NCBI GenBank assembly: GCA_037367405.1
Contig: JAZKJV010003126.1
Span: 868,001-932,000 of the forward strand
Direction: 5' to 3'
Length of the DNA stretch: 64,000 nucleotides
From: Ottelia alismoides
Lineage: Eukaryota; Streptophyta; Magnoliopsida; Alismatales; Hydrocharitaceae
Part shown: piece by piece, positions 21,357 to 33,137 of the stretch
How the letters are laid out: every line of letters begins with the position of its first letter
How positions within the stretch are numbered: the first letter of the stretch is position 1
Translations under genes and position numbers: made by a program
The notes under the pieces: model-generated
Database searches by the model: none
What the model was told of the DNA's origin: nothing
What the model saw: the letters and a program-made list of their open reading frames with translations, nothing else

Positions 21357-23077
21357 TATTGGACATGCGAGCCCATGGAGAGCCATTATGCAATAAATGG
21401 CATTGCAAATATCATTCCCTGATCTGAAATGAAGAATAATAAATTTGCATAATTATTCCCTTAGTACAATTAGGGTTATGTAGCAGGGCCATCTCGATGA
21501 TCATACAGTTGTTGATTCAATTGTTGAATCACAAAGGCTGGTGCTTGGATGAATATCTAAAGAGTTAGATTCAGGGCTCATAAAGCAGCATCAAATGATT
21601 ATTAAGATATGATCTCCAACCAGAGTAGGAGATGGCAATCCTTTATCTATGGGCTGATATCTAACTGACCTCTTGATGAAAGTCCTCTACATAGAAATAT
21701 AAATTCAGAGGTGTTAGATAATTTAGGTTAAAGAGTTGACTTAACGAGATTGAGATAACGAAAGGCCTATATTGTATGTTGTCACAATCTAGGCGTGTAT
21801 CCTCTGATCGGAGACAAATTTGTTACCATATGTCTAAGTATGTACATTTGGTAGACCAATAGGTTGTTGGCCTAATCAAGGTTAATACACCCACGTGCTG
21901 GTTTGCATACAAGGGCATATGAGTAATACAATCTCTCAAAGGGATCATACAGGTTCATTTACTAAAACGGAAGACATGAGCTCACTTATGAAATATTGGG
22001 AATCGAATTCGGTGTAGGGTCTCGCTTTGGAAGCATGACTGAATTTATAGGTTTGATATATGCTTTTAGAAAGTATATGATCAATACCTGTGTATGATAT
22101 ATGATTTTGGAAAGTATATGATCGATACAAACTCCCAATGATCTAATGAGAAACTTAATGATAAAACCATGAAAGAGACAGTCTAAATAGATCTATAACT
22201 TCGGGTTTATTCTAGGTTTTCCAGTATGTAGGCTGTACAGGTATTAGGAATACCTGAGGGTGATGTCATCATAAACGACTATATAATCATGACATTTCCA
22301 TTATGAGGGAGTGATGAAACATGTCTAAATTTAATGACTCCTGTCATAATGAAGTGATCTGATCTTAGTCCAAATATTGGACACAGATCTGAACAAGATT
22401 CAGATATAATGAGAAGGTTAGATCTACAACTTTGATTTAATCAAACATCTTTCAGAGGTCCTCGAGATTTGGATTTGAGATGCCATCTCAATATCCAAGT
22501 CACTATGCGTGTAACGTACAATCATCATATCCTTATCTTTAAGAATCCGCAGAGAAAGTGCATTATCCTTGAATGAGTTCAAGGATATTTTCGTTGTTGA
22601 TAATGTGTTAGAGCATTGAGGAAAATTGATAATTAAATGTGATTAATTATCATGAATAATATGAATTTGATTCGTATTAGGATTGTTATCTAAGATGATT
22701 AAATGTGATTTAATTATCAAATATGTGAATAATGTGAATGTGATTCACGTTATTTGGGTACATAAGAAGAGTCATCTTGGATAATTAAATGTGATTTAAT
22801 TATCAAATATATGATTAATTTGGATATCTCTATCCATAATAATCATTGATATTGTAAATTTGTTTTATAATTTGTTGGAGAGATTTAATTGTAAATAGAA
22901 TTACAAATTATATGTTGTTATGAATTGGATTCCGATAAACAATTAATTAGAAATATAATTTACATATTATGTTGGATGTATGAATGGTATTCATATTTAT
23001 CAATGGCATTACTGACGTTTTCACAAATTAAATTTGGAATTATTTTTGTGAAGATAAATGCAATAATAGTTGTTGCA

Positions 23078-23118
<41 letters not shown>

Positions 23119-23956
23119 GGAAGGAAAAACCACCAAAAGTGGGCATCCACCATGACCCATTCAAAGGTGGGGATGACCACCCTCTTTTTAGGGTGGTGGT
23201 TGCCTCCCTTAGTATCATTTTATTATAGTTGAAATTAAAAGGAATTAATTTTTATCTTGATAAAGGGATATATATAATTATATTAATTAAATTTGTTGTT
23301 GCAAATTTGTAGCAACAAATCATGCCCATTTATTAATAACATCTTAATCTAAATCATTGGATTAAGAGGGCACAAGGATTGAGATCCATATACATCCAAA
23401 TAGTATAAAATGAAGGGTAGCCCTTGCCTTTTATATTACACACATAATTCCAAGAGGAATTAAACTCTCTCTCCATCTCTCTCTATACACACCAAGTCTC
23501 TCTCTCTCTCCTCCTTAAAGTATTTGTCCACACTAAACCCTAGAGAGGGTCGTCGTCACATCGTTATGTCGCTGCTTCGACCATTCGTGGATCTCTGTCT
23601 CCTTCAGTGCTTCGTGAAGAAGACGTTGGATCTCGTGAGACGAGATCAGGATATTCGTTGCTTGGATCATCAACATGGATTGCGAGGAGCACGCGTTTCA
23701 TCAATGCACTCGCATGCATCTCCTCCATCGGATCAGATTTGAGATGGGAGGTCTCTTATTTTAGAGACTCGATCGCAACCATGCTTCAAGAGGTAACATT
23801 AATACCTCTGGTGGTTTAGATGAAATGATCCGAGAAATGTTACTTTTTTTTAAATTCGATTGCCCCGAGTAACTAGTATGACTACTCGCTCTCGATTGCC
23901 TATTATGCGATCTCCGCACTTCCATGATGCTCTTAAGGATTTTCCCATATCCTTCA
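21357..23956 (+). mobile_element. Copia #2 5' LTR, copy A
   Basis: 2.6-kb LTR starting TATTGGACATGCGAGCCC (decayed TGTTGG) and ending ATATCCTTCA. It is followed after 2 bp by a tRNA-iMet primer site. It interrupts gypsy #2 gag. The flank GGAAC at its left is a decayed form of GTAAT, which is intact after the 3' LTR at 49317. It has a 30-base TA run (23083-23112), a TATA box (23404-23410) and a fold-back (23113-23218). A 28-bp deletion near 23839 removed one U5 stem-loop that copy B keeps. Confidence 0.9.
23404..23410 (+). promoter_or_regulatory. TATA box of copia #2 LTR (copy A)
   Basis: TATAAAA, in the same position as in the other copia LTRs, followed by the shared 'gggtagcccttgcc' stretch. 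Confidence 0.65.
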
Positions 23957-23958
23957 AG

Positions 23959-23970
23959 TGGTATCAGAGC
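23959..23970 (+). other. Copia #2 primer binding site (tRNA-iMet), copy A
   Basis: TGGTATCAGAGC, complementary to the 3' end of plant initiator tRNA-Met, two bases after the LTR end. This is the standard Ty1/copia primer site. Confidence 0.93.
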
Positions 23971-25700
23971 TAGTTTGGAGGTTTAGGATATGATCCATAA
24001 ACCTAAGATGAAATGGACATTTTTAAGTTGTGTGAAGTTTCATTGTATTTTATTCAGGCAACCATGTTTATTGCATTTTTCACCCTATTTAAATGATTTA
24101 AACGTGAGTTTATCACATGGATTATGTTTTTAATTAAATTATCAAACCATAGGATTTGAGTTTTCTTGATTTGGAATCTGTTAGCTCAAGTTATGATTGT
24201 TTTAGTAGACGTGTATAGACTGTTACGTGATTGGTATTTTAGAACATAATCAAGAGAAAACCATGGTTTTAAATGCCTAGAAATACGTGTTTATCACTTA
24301 TGTTTTGTTATAAATCGAATTGGAAAACCAAGGAAATTTAGTTTTCTTGATTTGAAGTTTATTTCCTCCAGATATGCTAATTTTAGTAAGCATGGGTCAC
24401 TGCTGGAAATTACATACTTGATCATGAACCTTGTGACTGTCATTCAACTAAATTAATGGAAATTAATGGTTGGTTTCCTGAAATAATTATTGATAAATAT
24501 TTTTGAAATATTTAAAAATGATGATTATTTCCTCGAATGACATTGCCTTAACCGAAATTGATAACATAATTGATCTTAATCACAATTGATTACATCCTTT
24601 CCAACAAACATTTATGCTTTAATAAGATTGGGGATTTGTTTAGAAAATCTCCTTATAATATTAATCAAAATTGTTTTGATAAATACTATATGGTATAACT
24701 TCAGTTAAAAGACCGATTATCATCTCAAATACAAAATGATCAAATCGTATTATCCTGACTTGAGGGGATAAGATGTCTAGTCAGGGATCGTTGGGGTAGC
24801 AGGTTGCACCGTGAGTGGTTTGTCCCACTCCTGTCGGTACTGGTAATGACAACGGGTATTGAAAGAATAATGCTTGATGTAATCATAATATATTTTTGTA
24901 TAATTAAAATTTGAATAATACATATTTTGAGATTATACCATCCTTCAGGTAATAATAATAATTATTTGTTGGTTGATAAATTGTATTGATAATTTATTTA
25001 ATATGATTAAATTAATTATATCCAATTAAACCATTATATAATGAATAGAGTAGTATTTCCCTTGGAATAATTAATCATGTGAATATGATTCATAATGATT
25101 AATTAAAATTTGAATAAGATATAGAGGATCACATAAGTGACATCCATGGTCTTCCATCAAGGCAAAGGGTTCCGTCGCCAGGGATTGTATGAAGGAGATG
25201 CATGTCTGAAGTGACATCTCCTGCATACAAGCGCGTCTGGATCGGGCTCTTTGCTTCTCGAAAGAGTAAGGCCGTATGTGTAGTGACCCTAATATCGATT
25301 CCTCATATTATTGAGGTGATATTGAATTGCGTACAGAAAGTTCCAATCCTATTGACGGTTGGTTCAATTAACGATTGGTCAACATCGCATTAGTGTTGGT
25401 GGGCTCTGGTGTTAAAGACCGAATTGGGAATGCGAGTTGGGCATGCAAGACGGAATGTGTTCCAGCTTCTTTTTATCCAAGTTGCAAGTTCTCATGTTAT
25501 TGGGATGAACTAAAGATAAGAAAGGAGATCCCAGATCTTTCTTGAGATATAATGGTAAGTATATCTCTTACATCAAAAGTGAATAAGGGAATGATCTTTC
25601 GTTTTGACAAGGCAAGATGACTTTGTTATAAAAAAATCCTAAATTAAGGTAAAATATGTATATATTTATTTATTTATTTATGCATATTTCTTATTTCAGA
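23971..25700 (+). mobile_element. Copia #2 leader, copy A
   Basis: About 1.7 kb between the primer site and recognisable coding sequence. AT-rich, with no gene of its own. The 24760-24850 and 25160-25270 parts are the best conserved against copia #3. A possible intron lies at its end (25555-25699). Confidence 0.7.
25555..25699 (+). other. Candidate leader intron
   Basis: A GTAAGT donor directly after an ATG (25552-25554) and a pyrimidine-rich 'ttcttatttcag' acceptor ending at 25699, 145 bp apart and AT-rich as plant introns are. Downstream sequence ('NPLKTVLNNK' in one frame) weakly resembles the start of copia gag. Only the sequence pattern supports this; copy B has the same sites (about 40093-40239). 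Confidence 0.35.
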
Positions 25701-28010
25701 TAATCCCCATTAGAACCCACTCAAAACTGTACTCAATAATAAGCAGTAAAATATCTTGGATTTGATCAATGATTAAGATGTTTTACTTGCAATTGGACAC
25801 ATAATGTTTGTATTTGCAATGAGCAAGTTTCCTCATAATAATGATGAATGACAATTAAATAGACAATAGGACAACATCCTAGGGTTTGTATGTTTCTATA
25901 GTCTTGATCTCTCATCGAGTGTGCTTTGGAAGTATCATGTCGATGATGATCGTAGTTGTCAAATAATCCTTATAAAATCTAAGAAGATATTTTGGCATAC
26001 ATACGTGCGCTCAACATTTAATCATGAATGACATGGTTCACTGGATTATGTAGAATGGTAGCTCAATAAGAGATGATATACTCAAAATGTTTGAGTACAT
26101 ACTTGAACCAAAAGTCTTTTAGAGTTTAGCTGGATGTAGATAAGATTATTGTCATCATTCTACTATCTATACTCTAGTCTTTCAAGAAGCATCATAATAT
26201 TCATATTGTAGGAATTAAATGAAGTATATATAAATGTTGCAATACTGTTATATTGAAATCTTATGAGTTCCACATAAGATATCATTTTATCTTAAGAAAG
26301 GGTAGTTTATAGATGAAGGGAGCATAGTGGAAGAATGGGTATGACCAAATTAAGACGGAAAGTCAAAGAGTTGAGTGCACTTTTGTGATTTCCACACATA
26401 TGACATCCAAAGAGTTGGATGAATGCCAATATTGCAACAAGATGATGTGTTGATAGTATGATTATCAAGTCTATTTAGGATCCTCAGATAAGATCTCGGA
26501 TAGTACATCAGAATAATCTACATATAATCATTGAAATAGACTTGCTTACTAGAAAAGATCAAAGTCTAATAATTGCATCTCATTCTCCTAATAACACTTA
26601 TAATTGGTTGCATATGTTTTAGAGGAATGGAAAATTTGATCTTAAGGTTTAATAGTCATCCACATGGATATTGATGCAATTGTTGCAACAATCTCTACTG
26701 GATAGATAGACATCATATTTTTAGTGGGAGATCCCATATTTTAGAGAATGTCTCTATTATATATATATTGGAATACACTCATTGTTTATTTCTAAATGCT
26801 GGAAATAAACATGAATTTTGGAATAGACCTATCATAAAGAGTTATGATGGATATATTTTAGATAGTAGTCTGACATTTGGAGGACTCTATTAATGAATGA
26901 TTCGTTAACATTTCTAATACTGAAAATTAAACCTTAAAAGATTCATAGGAGGATGAAGATCATTTGACAATGATCTGGAATCAAACCTTGGATATACTTT
27001 TATTGATAAGATCAATAAACTCATAAGATATTGAACTTTAGATTGTCTAAATATTTAAAACACACATACTTATGAATATTATATTCAAAGTAAAAATGTC
27101 CAATACACCCTTCTCTAGGAATGGGGTTCAATGTCAAGGTATTCAAGATCCCATACATATTAATGTATGTGAATCATGTATACCAAAATAAATATTAGTG
27201 ATATGTGATATAAATTAATGATTATTTGTGATGAGATTTTTTCCTTCACCTTAGAAAGCTTTGAAATGTTCACAGATTTCACATTTTTGGTTTAGAACAA
27301 AAGTTCAAGGAAGATGAAATGAATATGATCTAACTTAGGTAGCATGTACCTATTAGATAAATCAATGAATACCTTACGAAGAAAGGAATATCATTCCTAT
27401 CTCACTCGTCCCAATACACCTAAACTCAATAAAGTTGTAGGGAGATGCAATTGGATCATGTGTGACATAATTTGATCAACGATGAATATTAGGATAATTA
27501 TATCTTAGTTTCAAGGTATATATGTATTAAGACTACAATATATATCCATAATAAGGTTCCATGCTCGTTAGATGGAATCTAGCACCTGAGAGTGCTACTT
27601 CATTAGGAAACTAATGTACATTGTTTGCTACCTACTTTATGACCTTGAGATTATAAAAAGATTTCATCTCAAAGGATATGATTATTAGAGGATGACTCTC
27701 TTCATAATCAAGATGAAAATAAAGTGAAGGAAGATGAAATTGAAGTGAAGGAACTCATTTAGTCTTGAGAAGATAATGAGGCTCTTGAAATCGGAATCTA
27801 AAAGGATAATTAAAGATGAAACACTCATATCACTTCAAATGAGTTTGAGGGTGGATTCAATGTGTCAGTTAAGTCTGAAAAATAATCTTACTTGGTATGA
27901 TGAAGCTTCCAAGGATCATGACATGGAGAGATGGATGTTAGAAATAAAGTCTAAAGTATTCTTCATATACAAGTGTTGTATATGAACCCTCGAGAATCCA
28001 CATATAAGGG
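25700..28010 (+). pseudogene. Copia #2 gag-integrase-RT start, copy A, decayed
   Basis: The gag part (about 25700-26900) is too decayed to assign with confidence. Integrase can be followed at about 26980-27490: a decayed zinc domain in which the CxxC cysteines read as Tyr, then 'SNTPFSRNG', 'DPIHINVCE' (the catalytic Asp of the HTDVCG box is Asn), 'SNLGSMYLLDKSM' (second Asp is Asn) and 'LTRPNTPKLNKVVGRCN' (the catalytic Glu is Gly). RT begins near 27880 with 'DEASKDHDMERWMLEIKSK' and is cut at 28010 by a gypsy LTR. Gene order gag-IN-RT-RH is that of Ty1/copia. Many stops; not functional. Confidence 0.78.
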
Positions 28011-31000
28011 TGATGAATCTATGATTCATTAACATTCTGTCTGCAATTTTGACTTAAACCCTCAACAATTACATGTAAATAGACACTAATTTCTATCATT
28101 TATCAAAACCACATTCATGAATAAAAATGCACTTTTATGCATCAAAAACACGTAAATAAATAAAAGAATAAAAATAAATAAAAGAAAATGAGGCAGATTG
28201 TAAATATGTAAATATATACAATATGACGTATATAATTTAAATATAGTTGAAATATATATATCTATATAACCTAACCTCCGAGACCAAGTCAGCATGAATT
28301 GGTCAACAAACAAACAAGTAGGGGAGATAGAGAAATCAAATCATAAAAAGAATTAATTATACACTCCACACATTCTTCACTATTTATCAAATAATTATCA
28401 AATCATCATTGATTTTTAATTAATTCAAGTAATATATTTTTCACCAAACCCTTTTCCTAATTATTTCTAAAAATGGATAGAAAAATGTAAAAATAAATTA
28501 AAAATATTATCTTGTATATATGCCAAGAAATCCAACTTTTAGATTGTCAATTTTTCAACTTCCAAACATCATATCTTTCTTGTATGAACTCCAATTTCAC
28601 TCTACTCACCTTTAAAGTTCATAAAATAAAATTCTTTAATTAACGGAGGTGATTTCGCTAAAATCGGAGTACGTTTGCAAAAAGTCAGTTTTGGGACCTA
28701 ATGACCATTGGGTTTCTCGGCTATTTGATTTCTTTAGAACACATTATTATAGTTTTATTATTTTTTTAAAATTTTATTATTTTCTTGATCTTGTATATCA
28801 ACAATGATTTATTTAATATTTTTTGACACTATTTAATATTTTAAATAAATTAAATACCCTAATGTATAAATGAATTTGACCCGAATAATATATACATGAA
28901 TTTATAAATAAATTTTAATTAATTAATTCAAATATGGAAAAATTCACACATTCTCTTTATTTTTCTAATAATTAATAAAATATAAAAATGACATGTTATT
29001 TATTAATTTATTAAGTAAAAAATAAAATGTTCATTTATTAAGTATTCTATTTAGATATTTATTAATATTATATTTATATATCATAAACTATTCATTATTT
29101 ATAAAAATTAATTATTCCAAAATTTAGATAAATTGATTATTTATATATTTTATTTTTATTCCTACATAAAATAACAACATTTATTATTTAATATCTAATT
29201 TTTACTATATTTATTCACTTAGCCTACTAGGTGTTGACAAGTGTCAGCACCTGGGTTGTCTTCTTCAAGAACTGAGATGTTGAAATTCTTTTACAATCGG
29301 CCTTCTTCACCTAATTTTCCTTCAACCATTTTAACACCTTCACTAGATCTTAACCATCCAATCTTTACACCTAACCACACCAACTCATGCCCGACCTTCG
29401 ATCATTACCTAACCCTCACCAACCTTCTTATAAAAATTCGTAATGTTTGTTCATTCAATCTAACTTTTCCTAACTACCCCAATTCCAAAACAACCTCGTC
29501 GACTCCTCATCTTTCCTACCTTGCCCTGGCCACCTTCGGTGGTGACAGCACCTCATAGCTGCTGTGTAGGGAAGGAGGTGCATCGGAGGATAGTCCCAAG
29601 GTTGACGCTTGGCCTTACATCACCGTGTCACGTGCGTACAACTTCGGGAACCACCACCTGTCGAGAGACTAGCGAGGTTCAGATAACATCTGTCCCAGGT
29701 GACTTTATTTGCCTCATATCCCTATTCCATTGATTTTCCCGTCCAATTAGTTTAGCTAATCACCTAATTAGATGACCTAATTCTCGTTTTATCGATTACC
29801 GTCGAAAGCCCTCTTCAATTTGATATACACTTCGTCTAATTCAATCTAAAATTCATATTTTTTTGGAACTATAATACTGCTGCAAGAACCATCAATCCAA
29901 GGTCGATCCATTGAGGAATCGAGCCTTCTAATCTTTGTAGGTTGGTGAACTATTTGGATGTGCATTCATATTCTCTTAAAGTGAAGTGGAGACTCTCTTT
30001 TGCCATGTTCCGATCAAGAACAGAACCAACACTATCATTTTTGGAAGCTGCATATGCAAAATTTAGCAAGAACTTTCATTAGACTCTTCATTGCCCTTCT
30101 TTGATCATCCCCACCGTAGGAGAGCTCGAAGGGGGTAGGAGACCTCCTTCTGTCCCTACTGGAGAAGCCACATCGTCCGGCTACCACTGTTGAGCTATGG
30201 AGCAAAGATTCCATTGTCGTCTCTCTTCAGATCAGGGAAGAACAACCCCGACCTCCATACACTATAGGTGGTTGATGCATGGCACCGAGCGATGATCCAG
30301 ATCGTGCTGAGCATTCTAACTATAGCCGTTCATTATCAACCGGTGGAAAAATTGCTTAGAAGCCCAATAGAATCTCCAGAATTTGTCTTTGCTTCAGAAG
30401 TTTATAGAAATTATGTTTAGGTCCCCATGTAGGGACCTAAATGTAAGAAAACTTATTTTCGTTACTTTTTAGTCCCTCCCAGGGACCAAACTACAAAATA
30501 GTTTATTTTCTTTTTTATGAATTTCTACCACTGTATTGAGTGGATGATTTGGACACTTTATTGTCATCATTTTTCATCGATTTTTCTAGGGTAGTTACAC
30601 AACTACCATAGCAAGGTTTTGTTACATGTTTGAGATTTTTCATCGTGTATTTGATTTGATTTTTCAAACTTCGCATCTGCTTAGAATCTTACTTGAGTTT
30701 TCTCTTCGAGCCCGTTGCTAGAGTTTTTCATGGATCTACTATATAGTATCATCATACATATTTCTACCATCTATGATTATACTGTAGATAACCTTTGTTT
30801 TGAAAAATATCACTTTGAAAATTAAATAAAATTTGGAAAAGATAAAAAACAAATAAAATTCACAAAAACTAATACTGATAAAAAAGAGTTTTCCCTTTTT
30901 CTTCGAGAAGAGATTAAAAATCACAAAAATTTCCCTTTTACTCAAAAATCTAAATATTGTTAATCTGCTTCCTCGAATTTGACCCAGGGACACTTACCTG

Positions 31001-31172
31001 GTTAATAATTAGTGTAGATAAAATGGGAGAGAGCTGACTTATTCTTCTTCACTTTATTCTCTCTCTCTCTCTCCTATTTTATTGATTATTGTTTGATTAA
31101 TCGAAATTTTATTTCGAGCGGATATTTTACACTGACCCTTCCATTGTTATGCTCTCAAAATCTCATTTATCA
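28011..31172 (+). mobile_element. Solo gypsy LTR inside copia #2 RT, copy A
   Basis: 3162 bp, starting TGATGAATCTATGATTCATT and ending 'ctcatttatca'. The flanks are AAGGG (28006-28010) and TAGGG (31173-31177), a 4-of-5 match. RT codons continue across it ('YKC..TLENPHIRG', then 'DPLRCK' and 'KVETFKARLV'). No internal region, so it is a solo LTR. It carries the G-box palindrome (29229-29252), the 'ggtccc' inverted repeat (30411-30445), the 'ggtagtt' hairpin (30590-30607) and a CT run (31052-31072). It is the most complete older gypsy LTR here and served as reference for the others. Confidence 0.9.
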
Positions 31173-32513
31173 TAGGGTAAGATCCGCTTAGGTGTAAATG
31201 AATCCTCAAGAGAAAGAGGGAATCTGATGAGAAGGTAGAGACCTTCAAAGCACGGCTCGTATCCACGAGATACACACGAAGAGAAGACATCACTTGCGAT
31301 GAGACTTGCCCCTCTTTAACCGTACTTGAACCCATCAGAGTATTGCTAACTATAGTTACACAATTTTACTATGACATCTTCAAGATGGAAGTCAAGATTG
31401 CATTCCTCTATGAATTCCTCATCGAGGATATTCATATGAAGTAGACCTAATGCTTCACAGTTGAGGAAAGCAAGGTGTGTCAGCTTAAGAAACTCCATCT
31501 TGGACTCAAATAAGCTTCTTGTCTTTGGAACAATAGATTTTATGAAATTGTAAATGTTATGATTTCAGATAGAATCTTGATGAACTGTGTGAAGCTTAGT
31601 GGGAGTTCTATTATGTTCATCATGTTAAATGTAGATGATATCCTAATCATTTGGAATGATATAAGGATAATAATAAGTGTTTTATAATATGGTTGTTCCA
31701 TACCTTGAGATATGATCTGAAGGTCACCTCTTATTTATTTGTTTTGAAAATGTTAAGAAGCAAAGAGAAGAGGGTGCTGGGATCGTCACATTAAGTGGTC
31801 TACCTTGGACATATTCCATTCTAGGAAAACTCCAAGGAAGGCTTCGTTCCCATAAGATATGGTACTGACCTATCTAAAGGGATAACACCTCAAAGATTTG
31901 AGGAAGTGAATGCCAAAACAACTTGCCATTGTGCATCAGACATGAGAATCCGGGTGAATGCTAGATGTGTACAAAAGTCAGATGTCTATCGTGTAGTGGG
32001 AGTAGTAAGCTGTTATAAATCCTACAATAGAGATAAAACACTTGATTGCAGTAACAACAATATCTTCAATGATGATAAGACCTTTGAGATAGTGATATCA
32101 AAGTCTTATCATCAAGAACTTAAGACATTATAGATAGTGATCTAAAAGATCTTAACAGCAGATGCCTTATATGACATAAGATGGGTCATAGTCTTAGGAG
32201 ATAGTAATATTTGAGGAAATCTGATAAGGATGATAGAAATTTACTGGTTATAACGACTATTGAGTTTTAGTGTCAAAGAAACTATCACTTCTTTAATAAT
32301 ATTGACTATTAGTTGCATAAGATGCAATATTCGCATTAGATGCGAGCACTGTCGCTAGAAGATATGCAAGTACCGTAAAATGACTTGGCATAGTATCTCG
32401 AGAACAGAGTGACTGATTAGCTTACCTAGCTATTTTTCTAAATAGCCTATGATTTGTCACATGAGCATGGGTTTAATGATTGTCCCATTAATGGATCTTT
32501 GGGCTAGGAATAT
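31173..32513 (+). pseudogene. Copia #2 RT and RNase H, copy A, decayed
   Basis: Remainder of copia RT after the gypsy LTR: 'KVETFKARLV' (31223-31252), 'MEVKIAFLYEFLIEDIHMK' (31386-31442), 'VCQLKKLHLGLK.ASCLWN' (31478-31530), and the catalytic box as NVDD at 31628-31639 (YVDD in the family), with both Asp kept. RNase H follows at 31906-32133 as an open 75-codon frame. Premature stops (e.g. 31443-31445) prevent a full protein. The last 380 bp before the 3' LTR are not recognised. In copy B the RNase H frame has a stop near 46140. Confidence 0.85.
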
Positions 32514-33137
32514 TCTTGGACATGCGAGCCAACAACAAGCAATAATGCAATAAACGTTATTGCAAATATTATTCCCGGATCTGAAAAAAAGAATAATTAA
32601 TTTTCATAATAGGTCCTTTAATACAATTAGAGTTATGTACCATGGCCACCTTGATGATCATACAGTTGTTGATTCAATTGTTGAAGCATAAAGGCTAGTG
32701 CTTGGATGAATATCTAAAGAGTTAGATTGGGGACTCATCAAGCACCGTCAAATGATCATTAAGAGATGATCTCCAACCTGAGTAGGAGATGGAAATCCTT
32801 TCTCTCATAGGCTGATATCTAACTGACCTCTTGATGTAGGTCCTCTGCATAGGAATAGAAATTCGGAGGTCTTAGATAAATTATGTCAAGGAGTTTACTT
32901 AACGAGATCGAGATAAACAAAGACTTATTTCATGATGTAGGAGTGCATCCTTTGACCAGAGGCATATGTGTTACAATATATCTGAGTATGTACATTTGTC
33001 AGACCAATAGGTTGAGGGCCTAATCAAGGTCTATACACCGACGTGCTAGTGTGCATAAAAGTGCATATGAGTAATACAATCTCTCAAAGGGATCACACAG
33101 GATCATTTACTGAACCAAAAGACATGATCTCACTCAT
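32514..33137 (+). mobile_element. Copia #2 3' LTR, truncated by the tandem duplication
   Basis: First 624 bp of the 3' LTR (TCTTGGACATGCGAGCC), ending abruptly at TCAT (33134-33137), where gypsy #2 protease sequence of unit B begins. The full-length version of the same LTR is at 46703-49316. Confidence 0.9.

Larger units (their letters stand above)
18643..33137 (+). repeat. Tandem duplication, unit A (~14.5 kb)
   Basis: Collinear with 33138-47326. It contains gypsy #2 protease/gag, copia #2 5' LTR and internal region, the nested gypsy LTR, and the first ~620 bp of the copia 3' LTR. At the A/B joint (33134-33137) the copia LTR switches to gypsy protease sequence. TCAT is present at the left edge (about 18642-18646), at the joint, and at the right edge of B (47323-47326). 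The gag frames of A and B differ at 8 of 126 residues. Confidence 0.93.

Noticed and set aside
23083..23112. TA microsatellite as a notable signal
   Set aside because: It differs in length between A, B and the 3' LTR as expected for slippage and is part of the AT-rich LTR.
23959..23970. Fragment of a tRNA gene
   Set aside because: It is a 12-base primer site complementary to initiator tRNA, in the exact place after an LTR; no tRNA cloverleaf surrounds it.
33134..33137. Unequal crossing-over between LTRs as the cause of the tandem block
   Set aside because: The joint links an LTR to gypsy protease DNA, which share only TCAT, so homologous LTR exchange does not fit.
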